DNA of 7,194 bases from Methanomassiliicoccales archaeon (GCA_013329565.1 DUJZ01000003.1:5007-12200); one strand, 5' to 3'; numbered from the stretch's first letter, positions 1 through 6,079 are shown. Program-made: numbers and translations. The notes: generated by a model not told the origin, from the sequence alone.

Positions 1-845
1 CCGCCGCCGTCGTTGTCCGTTTCGTTGCCGACGTCTCCGAGCAGCTGACCGAGGTGCAGTCCCTTCCGCACCAGGTCCTGCCTGGCCCTTGCGCTCAAGC
101 GGAACTCCTCGTTGCGCTGAGACGCAACGAACGCAATGTCCGCGCCGAGCGAGAGCAGCGATTTGCACACGGACGACTCGAAGGAGCTGCCTTGCGATAT
201 CGCCACGATATAATCGCCGACCCGTTCGAAACGCATGCGCTGGCCTCCCTTCATCTGGGCCACCCTTTCTGATATCTCTGTGGGCGAATCCGTGAGCGAC
301 ATCACGTCCTCCATGTTCACGCCCACCGTCTCTATCAGCCGCGCAAAGGTGCGCAGGGAGGCGGGATTGGCGAAGCGGAAGTGGCCGGTGTCCGTGAGTA
401 TCCCGGCGCAAAGGCCCATGGCCATCTCCCGACTGATCGGCCTTCCCGCGCGGTCGATGACGTCAAGAACGACCTCGGCGCAACTGCGCTTGCTGTCGTC
501 GCACAGATACGTTCCGCGCTCGGCCCATTTGTCCGTAGGGCAGTGATGGTCGATTATGATCATCTCTCCCTGCATCTGGCTATAGCTTCCGAGCTGCTCC
601 GGCGAGGAGGTGTCCAGAACGACGATCAGCGGATAGCTGCGCTCCGGCCGGGTGAGAAGCTCCATGCCCAGGCGGGCCGAGACGTTCTTGGAGGCGCGGT
701 CCAGCCCCTCCACGGGAAGAATGTCCGCCGGCGGGAATGCCTTGGCCAAGGCGTAAGCGCTGCCCAAGGCGTCAGGGTCAGCGTTGCCGTGGACCAGGAT
801 GAGCTTGTCCGAGGAGGACAGCCTGGATATGATATCGTCGAGCAT
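1..845 (-). CDS. DHH-family phosphoesterase, NrnA-like (C-terminus cut by window edge)
   Basis: Predicted cytoplasmic metal-dependent phosphoesterase of the DHH/DHHA1 superfamily, the group that holds NrnA-type nanoRNase/pAp phosphatases. My reading of the minus strand from the ATG at 845 gives 281 uninterrupted codons. Seen: motif I HGNADPDALGS (residues 19-29; H19, D23, D25), motif II VLDTSSPEQLGS (76-87; D78), motif III IIIDHH (96-101), motif IV GILTDTGHFRF (148-158; D152). The DHHA1 domain begins around residue 190 and the frame leaves the window at NDGG, just where the family's glycine-rich GGGH substrate-binding motif should follow. Full length is probably about 320-340 residues. All DHH metal ligands appear intact. 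The start is uncertain: an in-frame TTG at 878 would add 11 residues, and neither start has a clear ribosome binding site. It is the last gene of the exosome cluster, 78 bp after prefoldin beta. The substrate is inferred; pAp, short RNA or a cyclic-dinucleotide product are all possible. Confidence 0.9.
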   Translation of the reverse strand, partial: MLDDIISRLSSSDKLILVHGNADPDALGSAYALAKAFPPADILPVEGLDRASKNVSARLGMELLTRPERSYPLIVVLDTSSPEQLGSYSQMQGEMIIIDHHCPTDKWAERGTYLCDDSKRSCAEVVLDVIDRAGRPISREMAMGLCAGILTDTGHFRFANPASLRTFARLIETVGVNMEDVMSLTDSPTEISERVAQMKGGQRMRFERVGDYIVAISQGSSFESSVCKSLLSLGADIAFVASQRNEEFRLSARARQDLVRKGLHLGQLLGDVGNETDNDGG

Positions 846-868
846 CCAAGGCAGCGAACGTTTCCTGG

Positions 869-878
869 CTATATCCAA
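869..878 (-). promoter_or_regulatory. possible weak TATA element for the DHH gene
   Basis: The minus strand reads TTGGATATAG here, about 26-28 bases before the ATG at 845. That is the usual archaeal TATA-to-start distance and would give an almost leaderless transcript, which would fit the missing ribosome binding site. The match to TTTAWA is poor, and the stretch would be coding if the TTG at 878 is the real start. Low confidence. Confidence 0.2.
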
Positions 879-923
879 TTTATCGTAGAATCAGGCAAGT
901 GGGAAATGGTTTGGTGATAGGGC

Positions 924-1307
924 TCAGTTATCGTCCTCGTCCAGCTTGAGCGGGGCGCCCTGCTGCTGTCCGAGAGCACGGTTCAGCTGCTCCTGGACGC
1001 TCTGGAACTTCTCCTTGAGCATCTTCTCCTGGCGGTCCAGGCTCTTGACCCGGATCTCGGTGGTCTCCTTGTCGTCCTCGATCTCCTTCAGGAGGGCCGG
1101 GGTGTCCGCCACCTTGATCATCAGGGAACCGACGCTCTTGTAGACCGTCGCCTCCGCCGGAGCCTTCTTGAGCTCCTCAAGGGTCATCTCCATCTCTTTC
1201 AACATGGCGTCCATCCTTATCTTCTGGCTCATGACCGTCTGAAGCTGCTGCTGGAGCTGCTGGAACTGGGCTATCTGATTTTGAAGTTTGGGGCTCATCT
1301 CATCCAT
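924..1307 (-). CDS. pfdB: prefoldin beta subunit
   Basis: Beta subunit of the hexameric (alpha2 beta4) chaperone that binds unfolded proteins in the cytoplasm and passes them to the thermosome. The 127-residue product has the expected build: an N-terminal coiled coil (about 5-50) very rich in Gln, a central beta hairpin with the family signature VYKSVGSLMIKV (55-66), a second coiled coil (about 72-115), and a short acidic tail LDEDDN. Length fits the family (about 115-130). The frame could start at a GTG at 1316, but the ATG at 1307 has GGTGA five bases upstream and is preferred; the ATG at 1298 is a weaker alternative. Its start overlaps the end of pcc1 by 8 bp (ATGGATGA), so translation is probably coupled. 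Prefoldin beta next to pcc1 is typical of this archaeal cluster. Confidence 0.95.
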   Translation of the reverse strand: MDEMSPKLQNQIAQFQQLQQQLQTVMSQKIRMDAMLKEMEMTLEELKKAPAEATVYKSVGSLMIKVADTPALLKEIEDDKETTEIRVKSLDRQEKMLKEKFQSVQEQLNRALGQQQGAPLKLDEDDN

Positions 1308-1542
1308 CGTTTTCACCGACCGTTTCGCTCATCTTTTCCGCTATGCTCATCCATCGGATGTAGGAATTTAAAGCTGCCCTGAGGGCCGACAGGTCGTCGG
1401 CGTCCAAGGTCAGGGTCATGGACCCTTCGGACGCGGAAACCTCGGCCCGGGTGCGTGGTATCTCTCTTCCGGCCTCCGGGCTGATCGCCCTCGCCACGTT
1501 CGAAGCGTAGGGCGAGCTCACTGCCAGGGTGGCCCGGAACAT
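1300..1542 (-). CDS. pcc1: KEOPS complex subunit Pcc1
   Basis: Small dimer-forming subunit of KEOPS (Pcc1-Kae1-Bud32-Cgi121), which makes the t6A modification at position 37 of ANN-decoding tRNAs; in archaea Pcc1 dimerises and helps dock tRNA and Kae1. The product has 80 residues, normal for the family. Seen: an N-terminal strand FRATLAV, a helix with SPEAGREIPRTRAEV (21-35), a strand TLTLDADD (43-50), and the characteristic C-terminal helix DLSALRAALNSYIRWM (50-65). The ATG lies 2 bp after the rpo12 stop and has no strong ribosome binding site, so re-initiation from rpo12 is likely. The end overlaps the prefoldin start by 8 bp. No other KEOPS genes are in the window. Confidence 0.9.
   Translation of the reverse strand: MFRATLAVSSPYASNVARAISPEAGREIPRTRAEVSASEGSMTLTLDADDLSALRAALNSYIRWMSIAEKMSETVGENDG
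1313..1317 (-). promoter_or_regulatory. Shine-Dalgarno site deciding the prefoldin start
   Basis: Minus-strand GGTGA lies inside the last codons of pcc1, five bases before the ATG at 1307. It supports that ATG over the GTG at 1316, which falls inside the site itself. Confidence 0.6.
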
Positions 1543-1544
1543 GT

Positions 1545-1682
1545 CTACCGGCCCTTTATGACCTTCTTGACGTTAGGCCGCTCCTTGTAGAACAGCTTGG
1601 AGCCGCAGCTCTCGCACTGTATACCGACCTGGTTGAGGTTGGAGCGGGTGGTCTTCTCGCACTGGGCGCACTTATAGTTCAA
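1545..1682 (-). CDS. rpo12: DNA-directed RNA polymerase subunit Rpo12 (RpoP)
   Basis: Small zinc-binding subunit of archaeal RNA polymerase, counterpart of eukaryotic Rpb12, which helps hold the Rpo3/Rpo10/Rpo11 assembly platform. The 45-residue product carries a C4 zinc ribbon, CAQC and CESC separated by 14 residues (residues 5-8 and 23-26), followed by GSKLFYKERP (27-36) and a basic tail, all typical of the family. The frame is open much further upstream, but that part is only the shadow of L37Ae. I start the gene at a TTG (1682) because GGAGTGA lies five bases upstream and the length fits the usual 44-49 residues; a GTG at 1691 would sit inside that ribosome binding site. The gap to L37Ae is 5 bp and to pcc1 2 bp. 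The family is clear; the rare start codon is an inference. Confidence 0.93.
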   Translation of the reverse strand: MNYKCAQCEKTTRSNLNQVGIQCESCGSKLFYKERPNVKKVIKGR

Positions 1683-1687
1683 GTGAT

Positions 1688-1694
1688 TCACTCC
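1688..1694 (-). promoter_or_regulatory. Shine-Dalgarno site for rpo12, overlapping the L37Ae stop
   Basis: Minus-strand GGAGTGA contains the TGA stop of the L37Ae gene and lies five bases before the TTG at 1682. It is the main reason for choosing TTG as the rpo12 start and suggests translational coupling. Confidence 0.65.
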
Positions 1695-1954
1695 TTGGTG
1701 TTGGCGGCCAGTATCTCCTTGGACACGGCATCTCTGGTCCTGGGGGAGTAGCAGGCGGCGGCGAACTTCGCCTCGCAGTGCCTGCAGGCCCAGATCCCTG
1801 AAGCGACCCTCTTGACGCTGACGTGGTGGCAGCTGGGGCATTCGAATCTGGACCGCTGGGTCTTCTCTATGTCCCTGGTCAGCTTCCTGACGACCACGCC
1901 GTACCTGGTTCCGTATCTTCCGGAGCTACCTGCCTTAACAGTTCTCTTTGCCAT
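1688..1954 (-). CDS. rpl37ae: 50S ribosomal protein L37Ae (eL43)
   Basis: Zinc-ribbon protein of the large ribosomal subunit that binds 23S rRNA. The 88-residue product starts MAKRTVKAGSSGRYGTRYG, the usual family opening with its run of basic and glycine residues. It carries a C4 zinc site, CPSC (39-42) and CRHC (57-60) with 14 residues between, followed by the motif KFAAACYSPRT (63-73). The frame can be read from a GTG at 1963, but that would add MIA and place the start inside the ribosome binding site; GGTGAT four bases before the ATG at 1954 settles the start. It follows rrp42 by 5 bp, and its TGA stop is part of the next gene's ribosome binding site. Position between rrp42 and rpo12 is the standard archaeal order. 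Confidence 0.96.
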   Translation of the reverse strand: MAKRTVKAGSSGRYGTRYGVVVRKLTRDIEKTQRSRFECPSCHHVSVKRVASGIWACRHCEAKFAAACYSPRTRDAVSKEILAANTKE

Positions 1955-1958
1955 TGCA

Positions 1959-1964
1959 ATCACC
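1959..1964 (-). promoter_or_regulatory. Shine-Dalgarno site for L37Ae, overlapping the rrp42 stop
   Basis: Minus-strand GGTGAT, four bases before the ATG at 1954, includes the TGA stop of rrp42. It fixes the ATG rather than the GTG at 1963 as the L37Ae start. Confidence 0.65.
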
Positions 1965-2733
1965 TGATAAGCTTTCTAATCTCAATGCCCAATCTGCGAG
2001 AGGTCTCGATCGCCGTATTGACCTGCTCCAACGTGAGCGCACCGCTGAGCCCTTTTTGCATGGCTCGCAGGTCTCCATTGTCGTCAGTGGTAACGGTCAG
2101 CCTAGCTGTTGCGACCTTTTCTTCGTCGAGAGTCGGGTCAACCAATAAAGAGTTTTCTATCTGCAAGGATGTGACCGATATGGGCGTGCAGGTGGTGGGC
2201 ATCGGATAGTCCTCCCCGAGGCCGTTGGCCTTGGCGGGAACGATGGCGCTCTTGATGGCGGCGACCGCACCCAGGCTGCAGGCGTCGAACAGGTTGCCGT
2301 CGAAGTCCAGGACGTAGATGTCCACGAAGTTTATCCAGACCTTCTTGCCCGGTTCGATGCACAGCTTTTCCAGGTCTATCATCTGGCTTTCCCTTATGCC
2401 ACGGTCAACGACCCTGGACAGCTCTATGGATTCCGGGTCCGGGGGTCCGGACTCGAAGTTGGGGGAGGCCATCGGGATCAGCTCGGCGTTGGTGGATAGC
2501 ACTCCTTTGTTGGGGGTGTCCGAGAACGGCTCCCCTACGGTCATCTTGACACCGACGATGACCTCTGTGTTGCCGATCCTTACCCGGGACGAACCCTCGG
2601 CGGTCTCCACAACGTTGGTCTGTATGGATATCTCGCGGACCTGGTCCCATGCCCTTCCGTCGACTCGCTTTCCGTCGGCGATGAGCTTGTGGATGTGGTC
2701 CCTCTTGATCTCGGAAACTATGGATCTTGCCAT
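1960..2733 (-). CDS. rrp42: exosome complex component Rrp42 (non-catalytic RNase PH-like subunit)
   Basis: Rrp42 alternates with Rrp41 in the hexameric RNase PH ring of the archaeal exosome; it is needed for RNA binding and for the active-site environment but carries no catalytic centre of its own. The 257-residue product fits the family (about 255-275). Seen: N-terminal GKRVDGRAWDQVREI (21-35), the Rrp42 signature ELSRVVDRGIRES (104-116), IYVLDFDGNLFDA (139-151), and PMPTTCTPISVTS (177-189) in the second half. The pair of aspartates that form the Rrp41 active site is not present in the matching segment. The ATG lies 2 bp after the rrp41 stop, with GAGGAGG seven bases upstream inside the end of rrp41. 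The two ring subunits are therefore likely made together in equal amounts. Confidence 0.97.
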   Translation of the reverse strand: MARSIVSEIKRDHIHKLIADGKRVDGRAWDQVREISIQTNVVETAEGSSRVRIGNTEVIVGVKMTVGEPFSDTPNKGVLSTNAELIPMASPNFESGPPDPESIELSRVVDRGIRESQMIDLEKLCIEPGKKVWINFVDIYVLDFDGNLFDACSLGAVAAIKSAIVPAKANGLGEDYPMPTTCTPISVTSLQIENSLLVDPTLDEEKVATARLTVTTDDNGDLRAMQKGLSGALTLEQVNTAIETSRRLGIEIRKLIR

Positions 2734-2735
2734 CT

Positions 2736-3515
2736 TCAGGCCTCCTCGTTAACGTCCTCGGTGGGTTCCCTGGTCTCTTCCTCGGCCTCCGCGTTGACGA
2801 TGGCGTAGCGGCGGCGCAAGGCGTCCTTCTGCAGATCGTAGATCTCCTGGCAGGCCTTGACGCCCATCTCAAGGGCCTTGTCGAACTCCGCCTGGGTCAG
2901 GTGTCCGTCCATCTGCATCAGCAACACCTCGCCGGTGCGGGGGATCATGGCTATGGGCAGATCGGCCTGACCGTAGTTGTCCTCCTCCTTGTTCAGGTCC
3001 AGGACCACCTGGTCGTTGACCTTGCCCACGGCTACGGCCGGAACCAGGTCCTTCATCGGTATCCCGGCGTCAGCCAATGCCACGGAGGCCGCGACCAGCC
3101 CGGCGCATCTGGTGCCGGCGTTGGCCTGCAGGACCTCGATATATACGTCGATGGACGTACGGGGGTAGTTCTCGGTGAACACCACGTACTCCATGGCCTC
3201 GGATATCAGCTTGGATATCTCCACCGAGCGGCGGTCCGGTCCGGGCCTCTTGCGGTCCGAGACGGAGAAGGATATCATGTTGTACTTGCACTGGACTATG
3301 GCCTTGGCCGGGTTCTGCATGTGCCGGGGGTGGCACTCCCTCGGTCCGTAAACGGCCGCCAACACCTTGTTCTTCCCGATCTCCACATAAGCAGAGCCGT
3401 CGGCGCTCTTGAGCACCCCGGCCTCGATCTTCATCGGCCGGATCTCATCGATCTTCCGGCCGTCTATCCTAATACCGTTTTCATCGATGAGCTTCATATC
3501 AGAATTTCCACCCAT
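2736..3515 (-). CDS. rrp41: exosome complex catalytic subunit Rrp41 (RNase PH-like)
   Basis: Catalytic 3'-5' phosphorolytic exoribonuclease of the archaeal exosome; it releases nucleoside diphosphates using phosphate and can add tails in reverse. The 259-residue product shows [13 protein letters not shown] (15-27), the phosphate- and RNA-binding arginine pair GPDRRS (92-97), AGTRCAG (133-139; R136), and the catalytic region [18 protein letters not shown] (172-189) with aspartates at 179 and 185. These match the spacing of D182/D188, R98/R99 and R139 known from the Sulfolobus enzyme, offset by three. An acidic tail of about 18 residues (242-259) follows the conserved core. The ATG at 3515 has GAGGTG six bases upstream, overlapping the rrp4 stop; an internal ATG at 3497 is less well placed. 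The gaps are 10 bp to rrp4 and 2 bp to rrp42. Confidence 0.98.
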   Translation of the reverse strand: MGGNSDMKLIDENGIRIDGRKIDEIRPMKIEAGVLKSADGSAYVEIGKNKVLAAVYGPRECHPRHMQNPAKAIVQCKYNMISFSVSDRKRPGPDRRSVEISKLISEAMEYVVFTENYPRTSIDVYIEVLQANAGTRCAGLVAASVALADAGIPMKDLVPAVAVGKVNDQVVLDLNKEEDNYGQADLPIAMIPRTGEVLLMQMDGHLTQAEFDKALEMGVKACQEIYDLQKDALRRRYAIVNAEAEEETREPTEDVNEEA

Positions 3516-3521
3516 TTAAAA

Positions 3522-3527
3522 CACCTC
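3522..3527 (-). promoter_or_regulatory. Shine-Dalgarno site for rrp41, overlapping the rrp4 stop
   Basis: Minus-strand GAGGTG, six bases before the ATG at 3515, shares two bases with the TGA stop of rrp4. It supports the longer rrp41 start. Confidence 0.65.
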
Positions 3528-4209
3528 ACTCTTCCTTGCGATATACCGATTCCAGGAATTCCTTCACCCGCTCGGTCAGTTTCAGGGTCTGCGCTCCCTC
3601 GTCTATCATCTTTATGGCCTGCATGGCATGCACCATGTCCTCCATGCTGCCGTCCATCCATATCCTGCCGTTCTGTCCGATGAATATGCGGCAGTTGGTG
3701 TAGGTCTTGATCATCTGGATCATGGAGCCGTTCTTGCCTATCACCCTGGGCACCTTGCTGTGGGATATCTCTACTATCTGTCCTCCCTGCAGCTTGCGCA
3801 GCCCCTGCTCCTTCATGGTCACCTGCACCCGCTTGGTCTCGTCCACCGACAGGACCTTGGCCAGCAGCGTGTCGCCGACCGCCAGGTAGCGGGCGGTGTC
3901 GCCGAACTCGACGCGCCACGGAACCTCGTTCACGTGCAGGGGCGCCGGGTATGGCGAGAATATGTCCACCAGCCAGTTGGAAGGTCCGATGTCGATGACC
4001 TTGCCGATGATCATGTCCCCGGGGGCCGGGATGTACCGGCCTCCCAGGGCGATCACGTTCACGAAATTCGACTTGACGCTCTTGATGCCCAGCATCGCGG
4101 CGAAGATCTTGCCGTCGTGGACATAGGTCCCCTCGCCGGGCTTCATGGTCCCGGCGTCCAGAAGGTCCCCGGGTAGCACCAGTTCTCTGGTCATGCTCTC
4201 GTTGTTCAT
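3526..4209 (-). CDS. rrp4: exosome complex RNA-binding cap protein Rrp4
   Basis: Rrp4 forms the trimeric cap on the RNase PH ring and guides RNA into its channel, favouring A-rich 3' ends. The 227-residue product has three parts: an N-terminal domain with LVLPGDLL (10-17) and GTYVHDGKIFAAMLG (27-41); an S1 domain (about 62-132) with DMIIGKVIDIGPSNWLVDI (65-83); and a KH domain (about 145-205) whose GXXG loop is GKNG (158-161), in VPRVIGKNGSMIQMI. The frame is open to 4356, but those 49 extra codons overlap the SBDS gene and look like its shadow. The ATG at 4209 has GAGTGAT four bases upstream. Having KH in place of a zinc ribbon separates it from the other archaeal cap, Csl4, which is not in this window. 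It lies 26 bp after SBDS and 10 bp before rrp41. Confidence 0.97.
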   Translation of the reverse strand: MNNESMTRELVLPGDLLDAGTMKPGEGTYVHDGKIFAAMLGIKSVKSNFVNVIALGGRYIPAPGDMIIGKVIDIGPSNWLVDIFSPYPAPLHVNEVPWRVEFGDTARYLAVGDTLLAKVLSVDETKRVQVTMKEQGLRKLQGGQIVEISHSKVPRVIGKNGSMIQMIKTYTNCRIFIGQNGRIWMDGSMEDMVHAMQAIKMIDEGAQTLKLTERVKEFLESVYRKEE

Positions 4210-4213
4210 TTTT

Positions 4214-4220
4214 ATCACTC
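4214..4220 (-). promoter_or_regulatory. Shine-Dalgarno site deciding the rrp4 start
   Basis: Minus-strand GAGTGAT in the 26-bp gap after SBDS is followed by AAAA and then the ATG at 4209. It shows that rrp4 starts here and not at upstream start codons inside the SBDS gene. Confidence 0.65.
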
Positions 4221-4235
4221 TTGGAACGTTATGCG

Positions 4236-4931
4236 TTATTTCAGCTGCTTGGTCTCCACGTCGCCATGGGTCTTGGCGTTGAGGCGGTGGAACAGGTCGT
4301 CGCGGAGACCGGCGGGTATCTCCACCACGCCGATCCAGTCCCCGTTCTTCTGCCACTCCTCCTTGATTATCTTCCCCATCTCCGTCATGTCCTCGTAGCA
4401 GCGGCCGTACTCGTCGGCCTTGAGCCTGACGGCGATGCGCACCTTGTCGAAGCGTATAGGTATCAACGGACGCAGCTTGTCCAGTACCTGCTGCACCTGC
4501 ATGTCCACCGGCTTGAAGGGGTCGATGTGGACCTTGGCCTCTTCCATGGCCATCTCGATGCGCGCCGGGGTGTGCGGGCCTCCGGTCTGCGGGTTTATGG
4601 CGTTGCGGGCAATGGTGGCGATTATGCGCAGCCTCTTGCTCTCCAGCATCTCCTTTCGCTGCTGGGCGGTCAGCTGCACCTCGCCCTTTAGAATGATCAC
4701 CTTGGCGATCTCCGCCGCGTCAAGGGTGTCGAAGACCTCCTTCAGCTTGTCCTCGGAAGCCCTGGTCCCCTTGTGGGCGTTCTTGAAGATCTCGTCGATG
4801 ACCATGAAGTCTATCAGCTCGACCTCCTTGCCCTCCTTCAGGTAGTTGACCACCTTGGGGTCGATGAGCACCTCGAACGTCTCGCCGTGAGACTCCAGGC
4901 GGGCCACGATCGCCTCTTCCAGGTCGACCAT
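4236..4931 (-). CDS. sdo1: ribosome maturation protein SBDS (Sdo1)
   Basis: Archaeal member of the Shwachman-Bodian-Diamond syndrome protein family. In eukaryotes, with the GTPase EFL1, it frees the anti-association factor eIF6 from the 60S subunit; archaea have SBDS and aIF6, with the elongation factor EF-2 proposed as partner. The 231-residue product fits the family (about 230-240) and shows all three domains: the FYSH domain (about 1-85), with [10 protein letters not shown] (16-25) and [15 protein letters not shown] (45-59); a helical middle domain (about 86-160), with [19 protein letters not shown] (108-126), close to the family's most conserved stretch; and a ferredoxin-like C-terminal domain (about 161-231). 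The start ATG is 12 bp after psmA; GGAGTGATC, which includes the psmA stop, lies 10 bases upstream, so coupling is likely. Linkage to psmA and rrp4 is standard in archaea. Confidence 0.97.
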   Translation of the reverse strand: MVDLEEAIVARLESHGETFEVLIDPKVVNYLKEGKEVELIDFMVIDEIFKNAHKGTRASEDKLKEVFDTLDAAEIAKVIILKGEVQLTAQQRKEMLESKRLRIIATIARNAINPQTGGPHTPARIEMAMEEAKVHIDPFKPVDMQVQQVLDKLRPLIPIRFDKVRIAVRLKADEYGRCYEDMTEMGKIIKEEWQKNGDWIGVVEIPAGLRDDLFHRLNAKTHGDVETKQLK

Positions 4932-4943
4932 CTACTTCCCCGA

Positions 4944-5666
4944 TCACTCCTGGTTGACCTTGGCGATGAAGGTTTCCACCTCGGACTCGTCGAGGCGGCG
5001 GAAGTTTTCCCCGTGGCGTACCACGCCGATCTCCACGGCCTTGGGGTTCAGCTTCTCCTCTTCGGTGGCCTTCTTGAGGGCCTTGAGGCCAAGGGTGACC
5101 GCGTCCTCCATGGACATGCCTTCCTGATAGTCCTCCTCGAAGACCTCCATAACGACATTGCGGCCAGCCCCGATGCTCCCCGCCTTGTACGAAACGAGGG
5201 CGCCGCTGGGGTCGGTCTCGAACAGGTGCTCGCCCTGGTCGTCCACCCCGGCCACGAGGAGCGCGGTGCCGAATGGTCTCACTCCGCCGTACTGGGTGTA
5301 GTTCTGCTTGTAGTCGCAGATCCTCTTTACCAGGTCCTCCACCCCGGCCCTCTCGTCGTAGGTTATCTTGTTTATCTGGGCCAGAACCCTGGCCTGGTCC
5401 ACAAGGATGCGCGCGTCGGCCACCAGGCCGGAGGTGGCGCAGCCGATGTGGTGGTCTATCTGGAAAATCTTCTCGATCGATTTCGGTTCCATCAAGCGGC
5501 TGGCGATCCTCTTGTCGACGATAAGGACGACGCCGTCCTTGAACTTCAGGCCGACGGTGGTCGTTCCGCGCTTGACCGCCTCACGGGCGTACTCGACTTG
5601 GAAGAGCCGGCCATCAGGAGAAAAAACCGTTATGGCCCGGTCATATGCCATCTGTCCTGGTTGCAT
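4944..5666 (-). CDS. psmA: proteasome subunit alpha
   Basis: Alpha subunit of the 20S proteasome; seven copies form each outer ring, gate the channel and dock the unfolding ATPase (PAN or Cdc48). The 240-residue product is very close to the Thermoplasma type: [20 protein letters not shown] (6-25), SIEKIFQID (63-71), TSGLVADAR (78-86), [15 protein letters not shown] (122-136). Residues known to hold the gate open (Y8, D9, P17, Y26) and K66, which contacts the C-terminal HbYX motif of the ATPase, all fall at the same numbers as in Thermoplasma acidophilum, so the start is secure. The C-terminus is a few residues longer than there. A ribosome binding site GGAGTGA lies four bases before the ATG, and a TATA element further up. 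It is the first gene of the superoperon; the beta subunit is not in this window. Confidence 0.98.
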   Translation of the reverse strand: MQPGQMAYDRAITVFSPDGRLFQVEYAREAVKRGTTTVGLKFKDGVVLIVDKRIASRLMEPKSIEKIFQIDHHIGCATSGLVADARILVDQARVLAQINKITYDERAGVEDLVKRICDYKQNYTQYGGVRPFGTALLVAGVDDQGEHLFETDPSGALVSYKAGSIGAGRNVVMEVFEEDYQEGMSMEDAVTLGLKALKKATEEEKLNPKAVEIGVVRHGENFRRLDESEVETFIAKVNQE

Positions 5667-5670
5667 TAAA

Positions 5671-5677
5671 TCACTCC
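5671..5677 (-). promoter_or_regulatory. Shine-Dalgarno site for psmA
   Basis: Minus-strand GGAGTGA lies four bases before the psmA ATG (5666). It matches the archaeal GGAGGTGATC consensus with one base missing. Unlike most other sites here, it lies in non-coding sequence. Confidence 0.7.
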
Positions 5678-5715
5678 AATTATCCTCGATTCAAGCCACC
5701 TAAGTTATGAGGACG

Positions 5716-5727
5716 TATATATTTCTT
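5716..5727 (-). promoter_or_regulatory. BRE/TATA promoter of the proteasome-exosome operon
   Basis: The minus strand reads AAGAAATATATA in the 95-bp gap between pop5 and psmA. This is a good archaeal TATA box with an A-rich TFB recognition element just upstream. With the usual spacing of about 25 bases, transcription would start near 5694-5697, giving a 5' leader of about 30 bases that contains the psmA ribosome binding site. No clear repressor-type inverted repeat was seen around it. The start site is inferred. Confidence 0.65.
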
Positions 5728-5761
5728 GGGGATTATACGAAAATATTGAAGACCGGTCCAG

Positions 5762-6070
5762 TCACGCCCTTGTCTCCGTTTCAGGAAAATACTTCTCGCG
5801 CAGCGTCAAAAGAGTTCCGGAGGTGCTCAACGTCTCGATCCGGTTGCGGAGGTCCTTACGTTCGGTCAGCGCCGAGATGACCTTATCCTTGTCGAGCGGG
5901 GAGCAGCGCAAAATGCCCATCCTGCCGTCGAACTGCATCACCTTCGGCACCTTGATCCCCAGTGGGGTCAGGGTGGCGTTGAGGGTGGCCAATAGCTCAC
6001 CGTCCGATATCATGCTGTCCACTCGGAACGCGATATAGCGCCGCCGGCCCCGTTTCTCCTTGACCACCAT
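5762..6070 (-). CDS. rnp2: ribonuclease P protein component 2 (Pop5)
   Basis: Pop5 pairs with Rpp30 and supports the catalytic domain of the RNase P RNA, which trims the 5' leader of precursor tRNAs. The 102-residue product is recognised from the opening RRRYIAFRVDS (9-19), the strand RMGILRCSPLDKDKV (50-64), and the C-terminal SGTLLTLREKYF (84-95), the usual Pop5 end in which a Ser-Gly-Thr is followed by a basic helix. Length is within the range for short archaeal Pop5 (about 100-140). The start ATG lies 9 bp after the ftsZ stop, with GAGGG overlapping that stop as a likely ribosome binding site. In many archaea Pop5 follows Rpp30 at the head of this cluster; here the gene before it is ftsZ. 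The product is small, so the family call rests on these motifs. Confidence 0.88.
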   Translation of the reverse strand: MVVKEKRGRRRYIAFRVDSMISDGELLATLNATLTPLGIKVPKVMQFDGRMGILRCSPLDKDKVISALTERKDLRNRIETLSTSGTLLTLREKYFPETETRA

Positions 6071-6079
6071 TCGGCGCCC

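Noticed and set aside
1..9. Short CCG triplet run at the window start
   Set aside because: It is simply the glycine codons of the DHHA1 motif read on the minus strand, not a repeat element.
381..917. 178-codon plus-strand open frame near the left end
   Set aside because: The minus strand encodes a DHH phosphoesterase with all motifs across this stretch, so the plus-strand frame is a shadow.
2727..3683. 318-codon plus-strand open frame
   Set aside because: It runs antisense to rrp41 and the end of rrp4, both clearly conserved. It has no recognisable domain and is best explained by high-GC codon bias mirrored on the other strand.
3628..4176. 182-codon plus-strand open frame, His/Leu/Val rich
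   Set aside because: It lies wholly within rrp4 on the opposite strand; its unusual composition is typical of antisense shadow frames.
4210..4356. 49-codon N-terminal extension of Rrp4
   Set aside because: It overlaps the SBDS coding sequence, is Arg/Pro rich and unlike Rrp4, and the ATG at 4209 has a well-placed ribosome binding site.
4773..5669. 298-codon plus-strand open frame
   Set aside because: It lies antisense to psmA and part of the SBDS gene, crosses their junction and resembles no family; another mirror frame.
5735..5761. Possible terminator after pop5 (minus-strand TCTTCAATATTTTC)
   Set aside because: The T runs are short and broken and there is no stable hairpin, so I do not call a terminator.
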